Of a DNA stretch of 64,000 nucleotides, positions 15,684-26,200 are shown piece after piece. The stretch is from Candidatus Neomarinimicrobiota bacterium (GTDB lineage Bacteria; Fidelibacterota; JAANXI01), in assembly GCA_021734025.1 (NCBI GenBank), contig JAIPJS010000005.1, positions 128,112 through 192,111 of the forward strand. Reading direction: 5' to 3'. Position 1 is the stretch's first letter. Each line of letters begins with the position of its first letter. Under the pieces are notes generated by a model. That model saw only the letters and a list, made by a program, of their open reading frames with translations, was not told where the DNA came from and searched no databases. The translations under genes were made by a program, and so were the position numbers.

Positions 15684-17023
15684 TAGTCGGACTCGTCGAA
15701 CTGGTATCGGTTAGACCAAAAGCGGCTGAGCCGCTCCCGGAAGTACTTCTCCCTCCCAAGAGATGACGGATGATAAAAAGCAGCGTTTTTTTCCTCGTCC
15801 GGGAGGTACTGTTGCTCGGTGAAGTGCTCCTGGTGATCGTGCGGGTAGTCGTACCCTTCGTGGTATCCCTCGGACTTCATCAGGTCAGTCGGAGCGTTCC
15901 GGATATGCAGCGGCACTGATCCGGCGCCGTGGTTCCGGACGTGACTCATAGCGCGGTTAATAGCCATATACGATTCGTTGCTTTTGGGCGTACTGGCCAG
16001 GTACGTTGTAGCCTGCGCCAGAATGATCGCAGCCTCCGGCATCCCTACGTAATCGATGGCGGTGAATGTCGATGTGGCCAGCGTAATTCCGTACGGATCG
16101 GCGTTACCTATATCTTCGGAGGCGCTGATGATCAAGCGCCGGGCGATGAACTTGGGGTCTTCCCCGCCCTCCAGCATCACCGCCAGCCAGTAGATAGCGG
16201 CATCCGGGTCGCTTCCCCGGATGCTTTTGATGAATGCAGAGATGGTATCGTAGTGGTAGTCGCCTTTTTTATCGTAGAGCTGCGTTCGGTGCTGGAGAGC
16301 CTCCCGGATGTCATCCTCTGCGATTTCCAGCGATTCCTGATCGACCTGGTCGTCGCGCTGCTGCTGAAGCGCAATTTCCAGCACGTTCAGCAGTCGCCGG
16401 CCGTCACCGGCGGCGCTATCCAGGAGTAGATCCTCCGCCTCTTCCGACAGCGACAGGTTAACCTGCCGGAGGACGACGTCTTGTTTCAGCGCCCGTTCCA
16501 GGATTCTCTTGAGATGGTCCTGCTTCAGCGGATGCAGCCGGAGCACGCGGCACCGCGAGAGCAGCGGGGAAATTACTTCGAAACTCGGATTTTCCGTTGT
16601 GGCGCCTATAAGTACAATTGAGCCATCTTCCACGGCATGCAGCAGGGCATCCTGCTGAGCCTTGTTAAAGCGATGGATTTCATCGATGAACAGGATGGTG
16701 CGGGTCTGCTTTTGCTGGAGGAGTTCAGCCTTTTCGATTATTTTGCGCACATCTTTGACGCCGGAGGAAACCGCACTGAGCTGAAAGAATTTCGCATCCA
16801 CCGCGTTGGCGCAGATCTTGGCCAGAGTAGTTTTGCCGGTGCCGGGAGGCCCCCAGAAGATCATGGAGAAGAGCTGCCGGCTCCGGATGGCGTTAGCCAG
16901 AATCTTCCCCTCGGCGACCAGATCTTCCTGGCCGACAAATTCGTCGAGGGTTTCAGGGCGCAACCGTTCCGCGAGCGGGGGGAGCGGCCGCTCTGAATTT
17001 TCGTTTGTTGAAAAAAGATCCAT
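15683..17023 (-). CDS. rarA: Replication-associated recombination protein A (RarA/MgsA)
   Basis: A 446-aa AAA+ ATPase acting at stalled replication forks. Walker A is GPPGTGKT (58-65), Walker B is IDEIH (113-117), followed by the family's 'HRFNKAQQDALLHAVEDG' segment. Sensor 1 is 'LIGATTENPSFE' and the arginine-finger region 'PLLSRCRVL'. The C-terminal tetramerisation region is present, with the typical 'YPHDH' and 'QQYLPDE' near the end. Length is normal. It begins the rarA-lptD-upp run. Confidence 0.97.
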   Translation of the reverse strand: MDLFSTNENSERPLPPLAERLRPETLDEFVGQEDLVAEGKILANAIRSRQLFSMIFWGPPGTGKTTLAKICANAVDAKFFQLSAVSSGVKDVRKIIEKAELLQQKQTRTILFIDEIHRFNKAQQDALLHAVEDGSIVLIGATTENPSFEVISPLLSRCRVLRLHPLKQDHLKRILERALKQDVVLRQVNLSLSEEAEDLLLDSAAGDGRRLLNVLEIALQQQRDDQVDQESLEIAEDDIREALQHRTQLYDKKGDYHYDTISAFIKSIRGSDPDAAIYWLAVMLEGGEDPKFIARRLIISASEDIGNADPYGITLATSTFTAIDYVGMPEAAIILAQATTYLASTPKSNESYMAINRAMSHVRNHGAGSVPLHIRNAPTDLMKSEGYHEGYDYPHDHQEHFTEQQYLPDEEKNAAFYHPSSLGREKYFRERLSRFWSNRYQFDESD

Positions 17024-17197
17024 GCGCTTTCGTACTGTTAGTGGGCTAAAATGTTCGTTTGCCTATGCATTAAAAGCATTTGGCCCTGAGAAAGCCCCCT
17101 TCCTCATAGAGATTCCTTCCGGGGTGACAATCTCAGAAAAATCTTCATAGGAGTAGCATCTCATTTCCGACGGCAATATAATAAAAAGGGGATAGTT

Positions 17198-17248
17198 AAA
17201 GACAGTGTTAAAAAGCAGTGTCAGAGTGTTCGGGTGTTTATGTGTTAT
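17198..17248 (-). repeat. AACAC array, copy 2
   Basis: Same sequence as 8048-8083 (AAAGACAGTGTTA at one end, GTGTTCGGGTGTTTATGTGTT at the other) with about 14 extra bases in the middle. Confidence 0.7.
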
Positions 17249-17391
17249 AGTTGAAACCGTCGTCTGCCTTGAGTCGGGTGTCCCCGGTCTATGGTTTAGA
17301 GCTTTCATGTCGTTGGTAGTTCCCGCTCATTCGACCAGGCCCGTCAGTGGCCCGGCCTTTGACGGGTTCATGACAGGATTTTTCCGATTCC

Positions 17392-17439
17392 GCCTTTGAA
17401 TGAGATTCAAAGGCTAGCCTCGTAATCTTATTACGAGGC
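17392..17439. repeat. Tandem trinucleotide-loop hairpins
   Basis: GCCTTTGAAT-GAG-ATTCAAAGGC (17392-17414) and GCCTCGTAAT-CTT-ATTACGAGGC (17417-17439), both perfect with 10-bp arms and only two bases apart. The same two stems occur in the opposite order at 61291-61337. Confidence 0.9.
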
Positions 17440-17460
17440 GACAATAACCACAGCATCTCT

Positions 17461-17645
17461 TCCAATGATTTGGAGGGCTGAAAGCAACCACCCCTGCGGG
17501 GCTTGGTGCTGGAAATTCAATTTTTTCATTCTTCATATTTACTACGCAGTTTTTTTATTTCTTTTCCCTCTCCTCCATTTTCCCTTCTCCCTCTTATTCC
17601 CCTATACCCCCTTATATCCTATAACCCTATACCGTTTTTTCTCTT
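17461..17645 (+). repeat. Dispersed hairpin plus pyrimidine-tract repeat, copy 2
   Basis: CCAATGATTTG, GGGCTGAAAGCAACC, ACCCC/GGGGC hairpin, GCTTGGTGCTGG, AATTCAATTTTTTC, then a pyrimidine tract with CCCCTATACCC and CTATAACCCTATACC. The most complete copy. It ends about 110 nt before the GAPDH-like start. Confidence 0.8.
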
Positions 17646-17758
17646 TTCCGACCCCCATCTGTTCGCGTTGTTATCGGCTTGCAATAGGCACCTTTTTGAT
17701 CTACTTTTTTCCATTCGATTCGGTGGGGTAAAGACTTGACAGAATACAGGAGGTTCAA

Positions 17759-18757
17759 TTGGCGGTACGAGTTGCAATAAACGGGTTTGGGCGGATCGGG
17801 CGATCCGTTTATCGGGCGGCCCATTCACTGGATGCCGATGTGGAATTTGTGGCGATAAATGATATTGCCGACCCGGAGATGCTGGCCACAGTGCTGAAAC
17901 ATGACTCTATCCATGGCAGGTTTCCAAAGAAGGTGGAGGTCAAGGACGATAAGCTAGTCGTTGATGGCGATGCCGTCAAAATCATGAATGTCCGGGAGGA
18001 GAAAGATCTTCCCTGGGCGGACCTGGATGTCGATGTATTGGTAGAGTCCACCGGGAAAAAGCGCCCCCGGAAGGAACTGGAGAAACATTTACACGCGGGC
18101 GCCAAAAAGATCCTTTCAACTGTTCCGTCTGAAGAGCCTGCGGATGCGACGGTTGTCTACGGCGTCAACCATCATGATTTGGCTGGCGATGAGCAGATTA
18201 TTCTGAATGCGTCCGGAACCACAAATTCTTCAGCGATCCTGTGCAAGGTGATTCATGAGCACTTCGGGATAGAATACGGGTATCTCACGACGATTCACGC
18301 CTATACCCTGGATCAAAGCCTGCTGGATTATCCACATGAGGATATGCGCCGGGCCCGTTCTGCTGCACTGTCGATTATTCCGACGACCACCCATGCCGGA
18401 TATACCATTGAACGGGTTCTCCCGGAACTGGAAGGCAAGATAGACGCCATGTCCTACCGGGTACCGGTCTCCGATGGTTCTATTGTTGATTTATCATTGC
18501 AATTACGGAATGAAGCCACCATCCATGATATAAATGTGGCGATGAAAACGGCGTCGGAAAGCAATCTGAAGGGCTTGTTGCATTATACGAATGAGCCGTT
18601 GGTCAGCGTTGATATTAAAGGGAGTACGTATTCGGCCATTTATGACGCTCAGCTGACCCGTGTGTTGCGCCCGAATTTTATCAAAGTCTCCGCCTGGTAC
18701 GATAATGAAACCGGATACTCGCATCGGGTCGTTGATCTCATTGAAAAACTTGGATAA
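17759..18757 (+). CDS. GAPDH-family protein lacking the catalytic cysteine
   Basis: A 332-aa homologue of type I glyceraldehyde-3-phosphate dehydrogenase. The start is TTG with AGGAGG at 17748-17753, five bases away. The NAD-binding fold is intact (AINGFGRIGRSVYRAA, 6-21; D35). The active-site motif is altered: canonical SCTTNC reads SGTTNSS, so the nucleophile is G153 (GGA at 18215-18217). The partner histidine H180 (LTTIHAYT) and the C-terminal WYDNETGYS remain. By knowledge of the family, loss of this cysteine abolishes thiohemiacetal chemistry, so normal GAPDH activity is unlikely. It may be regulatory, NAD-binding, or catalyse something else. C162 is too far along in sequence to be a simple substitute. 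A terminator hairpin overlaps the stop. Confidence 0.9.
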   Translation: MAVRVAINGFGRIGRSVYRAAHSLDADVEFVAINDIADPEMLATVLKHDSIHGRFPKKVEVKDDKLVVDGDAVKIMNVREEKDLPWADLDVDVLVESTGKKRPRKELEKHLHAGAKKILSTVPSEEPADATVVYGVNHHDLAGDEQIILNASGTTNSSAILCKVIHEHFGIEYGYLTTIHAYTLDQSLLDYPHEDMRRARSAALSIIPTTTHAGYTIERVLPELEGKIDAMSYRVPVSDGSIVDLSLQLRNEATIHDINVAMKTASESNLKGLLHYTNEPLVSVDIKGSTYSAIYDAQLTRVLRPNFIKVSAWYDNETGYSHRVVDLIEKLG

Positions 18758-18775
18758 CCGAGTACGGTTTTTTTT
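18756..18775 (+). terminator. Rho-independent terminator after the GAPDH-like gene
   Basis: AACCG (18756-18760), loop AGTA, CGGTT (18765-18769), then a T-run to 18775. The stem begins within the TAA stop codon. Confidence 0.8.
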
Positions 18776-18929
18776 GTGATACACTCAAACTTCATTATAC
18801 CTGGAACCCAAGTTAGTACAGCCTTCCGGCCCATAATATCAGCTCGGGAGTTCTCTCTTGTATTGATGGCGTATTCTTACTATACTACGCCGCAATTGCA
18901 AAGCGAAAATTGGTGTAAATGAGGCGTCA

Positions 18930-19373
18930 ATGGGACAATTAGTAGGGGTACACCGGGGGATGACACAACCCGGATCGCCGGAGACAATCAACTTTGCAGA
19001 AGTGAGTCACGGCGTTGGTATGTTGCAGGCGGACACCGCCGGGGGTGTGATTAATCTGGTGGAAAATGAAGTGTATATCGAATGTCAGGAAAACGACCTG
19101 GATTACGACTCCGGTGATTTCGGGGAACATCTCACAGTAGAGTGGGTTGCTCTGGATACGCTGCAGGCCGGGGACTTAATATTTATTGAGGATGAAGTCC
19201 AGCTCGAGGTGATCGCTCCGTATCACATCCCGGATTGGGTGGAGGGGCTGACGGATATTCTCGCGGTGGTGGAAGAGCCTATTGGTGTGCAAACCAAGGT
19301 CATATCCGGCGGAAATATTGCGGTGGACATGATGGTCCACGTGGAACTGCAGGGTGCAACGGAAGAATATTAA
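18930..19373 (+). CDS. MOSC-like domain protein
   Basis: A 147-aa protein. The segment 'SGDFGEHLTVEWVALDTL', then 'QAGDLIFIEDEVQLEVIAP', resembles the core of MOSC domains (molybdenum-cofactor sulfurase C-terminal family), where GDFGEN...L.vGd.l.ig...LEVt is typical. The cysteine normally found just after that strand (PRxPC type) is absent; the position reads PYHIPDW. The only cysteine is near residue 52. Sulfur-carrier chemistry is therefore doubtful. It precedes rdgB by 12 nt and is probably co-transcribed with it. Confidence 0.6.
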   Translation: MGQLVGVHRGMTQPGSPETINFAEVSHGVGMLQADTAGGVINLVENEVYIECQENDLDYDSGDFGEHLTVEWVALDTLQAGDLIFIEDEVQLEVIAPYHIPDWVEGLTDILAVVEEPIGVQTKVISGGNIAVDMMVHVELQGATEEY

Positions 19374-19385
19374 GCCAGAGGTCTA

Positions 19386-19988
19386 ATGGTTAGTACTATC
19401 ATTATCGCTTCCGGGAATCAGGATAAGGTGGCGGAGATTAGAGAGATTATGGCCCGCCCTGGTCTCCGGATTAAAACGCTAGCGGAGTTTGAGAATACGC
19501 CCGCCGTTGTAGAAGACGGGAACACACTGTACGAAAACGCATTGAAGAAGGCGCGTGTTATCTATAAATCGCTCGGGGTTCCGGTGCTGTCGGATGATAC
19601 CGGGTTGGAGGTTGATTACCTGGACGGCGCCCCCGGGGTTTTTTCTGCCCGATATGCAGGCGAAGATGCTACGTATGAAGATAATGTACAAAAATTGCTT
19701 CGGGAATTACGATCAGTACCTCGAAAGAATCGTTCCGCCCGCTTCCGAACGGTGGCCGTGTTTTTTGACGGACAACAGGATTTGAGTGGTGAGGGAACCG
19801 TCGAAGGAATAATTACGGAGGAGCCCCGAGGTGACGGTGGCTTTGGATACGATTCTGTTTTTGAAGCACTGGAGACAAAGCAAACATTTGGTGAAATGAA
19901 TGGAAAGGCCAAAAATGCTATTTCCCACCGGGGACGCGCACTCCGGAATTTGTATCTCACACTTCAACAGCACAATATTCTCTCTTAA
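19386..19988 (+). CDS. rdgB: Non-canonical purine NTP pyrophosphatase, RdgB/HAM1
   Basis: A 200-aa enzyme hydrolysing dITP, ITP and XTP to monophosphates, keeping deaminated purines out of nucleic acids. The phosphate-binding SGNQDK (9-14), the metal/catalytic 'LSDDTGLEVDYLDGAPG' and the substrate loop 'GDGGFGYDSVF' are all present. The C-terminal 'KNAISHRGRAL' closes the pocket. Length is normal. It lies between the MOSC-like gene and sprA. Confidence 0.97.
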   Translation: MVSTIIIASGNQDKVAEIREIMARPGLRIKTLAEFENTPAVVEDGNTLYENALKKARVIYKSLGVPVLSDDTGLEVDYLDGAPGVFSARYAGEDATYEDNVQKLLRELRSVPRKNRSARFRTVAVFFDGQQDLSGEGTVEGIITEEPRGDGGFGYDSVFEALETKQTFGEMNGKAKNAISHRGRALRNLYLTLQQHNILS

Positions 19989-20035
19989 TCCCAACGTCAA
20001 GGAGGACTCGCGACGAAAGTTGTTATCGGACAGAA

Positions 20036-20227
20036 CTGAGCAGTAGAAAGAGAACAGGCGTAAATATCAAGAAGTATACGGTAACAATTTTCCTCCGAGT
20101 AGTAATACTCATCTTAGGCGGTGTATCTGTTTGGTCGGGCACCCCGGCAGATCTGTACGCCCAGACGAAGGAACAACCGGATACCACGACCGCGGTCGAC
20201 GACTCTATTTTTACGGCGTCGATTCCA
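20036..20227 (+). other. Probable upstream coding extension of sprA (signal peptide)
   Basis: In frame with sprA and upstream of its first ATG, codons read KKYTVTIFLRVVILILGG... and end ...DLYAQ|TKEQ, a clear signal peptide with a Gln after cleavage. No in-frame ATG, GTG or TTG was found near it. Candidate starts are CTG at 20036 or a rare ATC at 20066. An AAGGAGG site at 19999-20005 is about 30 nt from that CTG, too far for normal spacing. A sequencing or real frameshift in the 5' end is the alternative. Confidence 0.7.
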
Positions 20228-23200
20228 ATGCCCGCCCCCCCTATTAAACAGCCCTCGCTGTTCGAAGCACCGAAACGCGGATTGAGTCTGGCGGACCGGG
20301 ACTCTACCCTGCCACCGCCGGTTCCCTTTCCCTTGCCCCTTATTTCTGGGTACCGGCGTGTGGAGTCGACTGATTCGACCGGGCACCAGCTTATCATCTC
20401 GCAGCAGTACCATGGTCAGGACGTCACAATCCCTATCCGAATGTCGCTGGATAACTACTACGAATTGAAGCGGGAACAGAATCGGCGGCTGTTACTGCGT
20501 GAGGCGCTCACCGAAAGTCTGCAGCCGGCCGGCAGAGCCGGTGGCGGAAGCATTGAGCTGATCGGCGCGGACATCGGTGGCCAGCGGGTATCCCTGCGGG
20601 TAAGCGGAAATGTCAATATCGAGGCGCGGGCGCTCCGGGAAGATAAAAATTTGACTACCACGAGCATCCAGGCAGAGCCCAATACCAACATTTTGTTCAA
20701 CCAGCGCCAGAACTTCAACATCGAAGGGAACATCGGTGACCGGATTAATGTTTTGGTTGACTATAATTCTGAGCGGGATTTTCAGTTCGAAAATGACGTG
20801 ATGATCAATTACACCGGGAGCGAGGATGACATAATCCAGCGAATCGATGCCGGAAATATCAATTTATCACTGCCAGGGACTCAGCTGGTCACCTTCAGTC
20901 CCAACAGTAAAGGTCTCTTTGGAATCAGAACGGATATGAAGCTCGGCCCAATCGATGTGGTAACAGTTGCCAGTATCGAACAAGGCAAAAAGCAAAAGGT
21001 GAAGTACGAGGGCGGCGAATCAAGCCAGGAAGTTGAAATTTACGATTACAATTATATTCAGGATAAATACTTTTTCCTGGGTCAGGAATACAGGGATCGG
21101 TTTTATCCATTGGATAATGCCAATCTGCATTCCGTCCTTCCCACGAATTTGCAAATAGATGAAATTGACGTCTATAAGAGTTTGGTGGGAACATCTCTGG
21201 AGGACGGAAATCTCATTACTGCCAAGGCATGGCCCGAGCCGGATGATAAGACCTATCGGTCTGACGAGGCTCAGGAGGCCGAATTCCAGCTCCTTACCGA
21301 GGGGGCCGATTACACAGTAGACCGGGATCTGGGATATCTCCGCCTGAGTTCCAATATTCAGGATACCGAAATACTGGCTGTGGCATTTACGACCATGAAT
21401 GGGGATACTGTCGGGCAGCTTGATGTCAATCCCAACGATAGTTCGGCAATTGCGCTAAAAATGATCCGGCCGCAGAACCCCAATTTCGGGGACCACGGGT
21501 GGAACCTGATGATGAAAAACGTCTACTCTCTGGGGACGGTTAATCTGACCGAAGATGGCTTTGAGTTCCAGATTGTAGACACCTACACCGATCGGAACGA
21601 TAACCTGAACGAAGACGGGGTTGACTGGCTCCAGGTCTTCGGACTGGATCGCTTCGATCAGGAAGGCAACCCGGTGCCGGATGATAAAATTGACATTACA
21701 AATATCGTTGACCTGCAGAACGGAGAAATCTTTTTCCCGTACCTGGAGCCGTTCCGTGCCGCTAAGGCAGCAAAAGCAGCCGGGCTGGATACCATGCCGG
21801 GTGAATATAATCCGAGGCTGGATACCACGCTCTCCCAGTCCGAGATGTATGAATCCCGGAACAGTACAACCATGAGCCAGCAGTCCAGCTTTAAGATGGT
21901 AGCGAGCTATTCCAACCAGAGCTCCAATATCAATCTCCCGGGATTCAACATTATCGAAAACAGCGAGGAAGTCCGCCTGAACGGGAACAAATTGAATAAG
22001 GGCACGGACTATACCATCGATTATTTTATGGGTCAGATTACGTTGCTGGAGGAGGACGCGCTGAAACCTGGGCAAGATCTGGAAATAATGTACGAGACCA
22101 ACGAGATTTTTCAGCTGGATAAAAAGGTGGTGATCGGGGGCCGGGCGGAATATAAATTCGGCGACAACTCCTTTCTCGCCGCAACGGGTATGTACTACAG
22201 CAAATCGTCCATTGATGATAAGGTCCGGGTTGGTCAGGAACCGTTCCGGAATTTTGTCTGGGATGTCAACGGTCGCTATCGCCAGGATTTTGGTTTCGTA
22301 ACCAAGGCTGTGGATTTCCTCCCCCTGGTCCGGACAGACGCCCCGTCCAATTTCGAGGTGGAGGGGGAATATGCCCAGGTGATCCCGAACCCGAATACCC
22401 AGAACTCCAGTCTTGACAACGATGGCGTTGCGTATATTGACGATTTCGAGGGGAGTAAAAAGACCACGACTATGACGGTTTATCGCCGAAACTGGACGAC
22501 GGCCTCCCGACCGGAAGGGTATAATGACTCTGACCGGGGCTTCCTGTTTTGGTATAACCCCAGAGGCGGAATACCAACCCGAAATATCTGGCCGGAAAAA
22601 GAAACCAGCGTCCGGACCCAGAATAACACGACCGATATCCTGAATATCGTGCTGGATCCCCGGGCAGCAGTCGGTGACCGCCAACCGATGCCCAGCGATT
22701 CGGTATGGGCCGGCCTCATGCGCTCCCTGCCCTCTTCTTATCGGGATCAGACCGAAAGTAAATTTATTGAAATCTGGGCGCGGGGAGACGACGGCACCAT
22801 CAATATCGACCTGGGAAAAGTGTCCGAAGATGTAAATGGCGACGGAGAATTGAATACTGAGGACATAAAGCGCGGCGGAATCCGGAACGGAATACTGGAT
22901 GAAGATGAGGATGTTGGAATTGACGGGCTGACGGATTCCTCTGAAGTTGGAGTGTATGCGGGAGACACTTTAAATATTTTCAGCGATCCGGCGCTATTTG
23001 AAAAATACGGATTACTGGAGGGTGACCCTGCCGGCGACAATTATAATTACAGCGACCAGGGGGAGAAACGATACGACTACCGGTTTATCAACGGCACCCA
23101 GGAAAACGGTGAGGAGCAGGACGGCCGACTTCCGGATACGGAGGACATCAACCGGAACAATATCCTGGACCGGGAAGACCGGTTCTTCTCTTATTCCATC

Positions 23201-26200
23201 CCGCTGGATACGGTAAATAATCCGTATTACGTTTCACAGACGGTTTTCCCGAATACGGATGAGTTTGACTCCCGCGTCCGGGGCAAACCGACCGGTTGGA
23301 AACTGTACCGGGTACCATTGACAGACTTTGTGGAAAGCCGCACACACCCCGGCGCATCCATGGAAGAAATTGAATTTACCCGGATGTGGTTCTCGGATTT
23401 CGAATATGAGGATGGAAATCAGGATACCATCAGCATCGCTCGTATGGAAATCGTTGGGAACGAATGGATCGAAAGCCAGGTCCGGGATGTTTTTGCCGAT
23501 ACCACCCGGGGTGACAGCAGCTTTTCCGTGACCGTTATTAACAATGAGGAAAACCCCGAATACAGTTCCCCCAACGGTGTCCGAGGCGCCGAGGATCGGG
23601 TAAATAATATCACCTCCAAAGAACAGTCGCTGGTGATGAAGATGGCGAACTTCGACCAGTGGTACCAGGGCGTTGCTGTCAGGGACTTTAAGCAAAACCA
23701 GGAATTATCGCTGCTGGATTACAAAAAAATTGAGATGTTTATCCACGGGGATAACTTTGTGAATTCAGGGGATCATCATTTGCAATTTTTCTACCGCCTT
23801 GGCCGATCGTCCCGGGACAATGAGCATTACTATGAATACCGGACAACGTTGCAGCCCGGCTGGCAGTCCATGGAACTGGATCTGGACTTTTTGACCCAGT
23901 TGAAGACGGCGGATAGCCTGACGTATGAAAACGGCGCAGCCTTTCCTCCGGGTGAGGGCCGGGCTTTCGGACAAATCTTCTTTGAAAAGAACACGATCAT
24001 ATTCCGGGATACTTCCGTTGCAAATCCGTATGAGTTGGTAGTCTATGGCGAGCCATCGCTGGGAAAAATTAACAATATGAAAATGGGTGCCCGGAATTTC
24101 ACCGGTGAAGATTTACGAAATCTGCGTAACGGCAGAACCACGGGGTCCTGGCCTGCATATCATGGAGAAATTTGGCTCAACGAACTCCGGGTAACCGGCG
24201 TCCGCCGGGAAGGCGGAACGGCGATGCGGATGCGGGCCTCCATAGATTTTGCCGATCTGATGTCCGTCTCCTTTAGCACAAACCGCGTTGACGCGGATTT
24301 CCACAAGGTTGATACCCAGTGGGGCGATAACATGAACACGGAGTCGTACGACGTTAATGTGAATTTTAATGCTCATAAATTTCTTCCGGAGTCCTGGGGG
24401 GTGCGTATCCCTCTTCGGGGCCGTTATAATGAATCGTTGCAGGTACCCAAATATCTGCCGGGGAGTGATCTTTTAACCAGGCGCCTGAGTCGGACGCTTA
24501 CTGATGCGGCGGTGCAGGATACCATGCGGAAAATAGAATCCTATTCCCTGCAGCGATCGTATGGTGGGCGCATCTCCCGGAGTGGCCGCTCAGAAAATTG
24601 GATCCCCAAATTTACCATAAATGCGGTGCAGCTGAGTTACGACTTTAGCGAATCCTACTCACGAGGTGTTACCTACCGGTATGTTAGACAGCAGACCAAC
24701 ACAACGCAGGGGAGTTATAACGTGCAATTCCCCAAGGGAAGCGGACTGGAGCTCTTTAAGTGGATGAAACCGCTCCCCCTTTATGGCGACGCTCTCAGCG
24801 GGAAAAAATTCTTTTACCTTCCGACAAAATTTGATGCCTCGGCCTCACTCCGGGAGCAGTGGTCCGACAAGGCAACCCGGGTGTCCGGCTCCAATCCGCC
24901 CTCCTCGTACAACCAAACACTGCAGCGGAGTTTCGGAACAGGATACAGCCCGTTTGACAACTTATCGTTTACATTTTCAAAGACGATCAACTCCAACGCA
25001 TCCAATTATCGTGGTGACCGTCGCTGGGAAATGGTCAAATTCCTGAAGCCCGGGCAAATCACCGGTGTAAACGAAAGTTATAACTCCACGTTTAATCCGA
25101 CGCTGGCCAGTTGGCTGCGACCGTCGTTTCGGTATCAGTCGTCCTACCAGTACAATAAACGCCTGAGCCAGGATGTGGATGTGGCGGGAGTTGGATACTC
25201 TCAGCGGGCGTCCGTGAACTTTTCCCTGGATCTGCAAAAGATTAAAGAATCGTTCTCCGGCGGGGGCTCCTCACGGCCCGGCGGACGCCCCGGAGGCAGA
25301 TCCGGAGCCGGTCGGCCCGGTTCGCGGCCAAGTCCCGGCGAAGACGACAGCGAGGAGGGGGCGGAGGAAGAGGAGGAATCTCGTTCTCTGGGTGAAATGG
25401 CCGATGTCCTGTTAAACAAGCTGCAGCCCATAAATTTCACGTTTAACAAAGGCAGAACCGGCCGGCATAACAATTTGGTGGACGCCCCAGGGATACCGTA
25501 TCGGCTGGGATTTGTGGTTGATCCGGACGTCATGGTGGATTCTGCTTTTGCGGGACAGTCCGGGAACCGTAATATCACGGTCAACCAGGATCTGAGTTTG
25601 CGGTCCGGTATTAACATCACCAGGAATATCAGCGCTACCTTGAGTTTTAGCCAGGGGCAATCGAAGACGTTCACCCCGTCACAGGTCACCAGCAATCGAC
25701 AAAATGATTTTGTACTGTTACAGTTCGGCAAAGAAGAATACCAGCTCGGCGACGACGAAATCACCGGCCTGCCATTCCCGGGGTGGAGTCTGCGCTGGAG
25801 CGGACTGGAAGACCTGGCAATTTTCCAGGGATTTGCGAAAAGCGTCTCCATGGATCACAGTTTCACCGGCCGGTATGAAACGAATTACCGGAATGGAGAA
25901 CAGCGCGGGGCTTCCTATACCCAAAACCTCCAGCCGCTGGTGGGATTGCGGATGACGCTGGAGCATGATATTTCCATGCAAACCAGCTTTGGGCTGACCA
26001 AAAAGGTAGCGTCGGATCTTACCAGTGAACTCCCGTCCATCGATATCTCTAATCGACAGAGCTTCTCCTTTTCCACCAGCTATCAACGAAACCAGGGTAT
26101 GCGGCTGCCGCTGCCCTATCTTAGAGACCTGACCCTCGATAACAGGATCAATTTTTCACTGACGTTTGACTACAGCCGGTCGGTAAGTGAAAAAAGCATC

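Larger units (their letters stand above)
17024..17758. other. 735-nt repeat-rich intergenic region
   Basis: Between the divergent rarA and GAPDH-like genes. It holds an AACAC array (17198-17248), a pair of trinucleotide-loop hairpins (17392-17439), and copy 2 of the dispersed hairpin plus pyrimidine-tract element (17461-17645). An AGGAGG ribosome site sits at 17748-17753. No gene was seen. Confidence 0.8.

Noticed and set aside
21455-22684. 409-aa open frame on the minus strand
   Set aside because: Antisense to the SprA N-terminal half, which is unmistakable; no motif or ribosome site in the minus frame.
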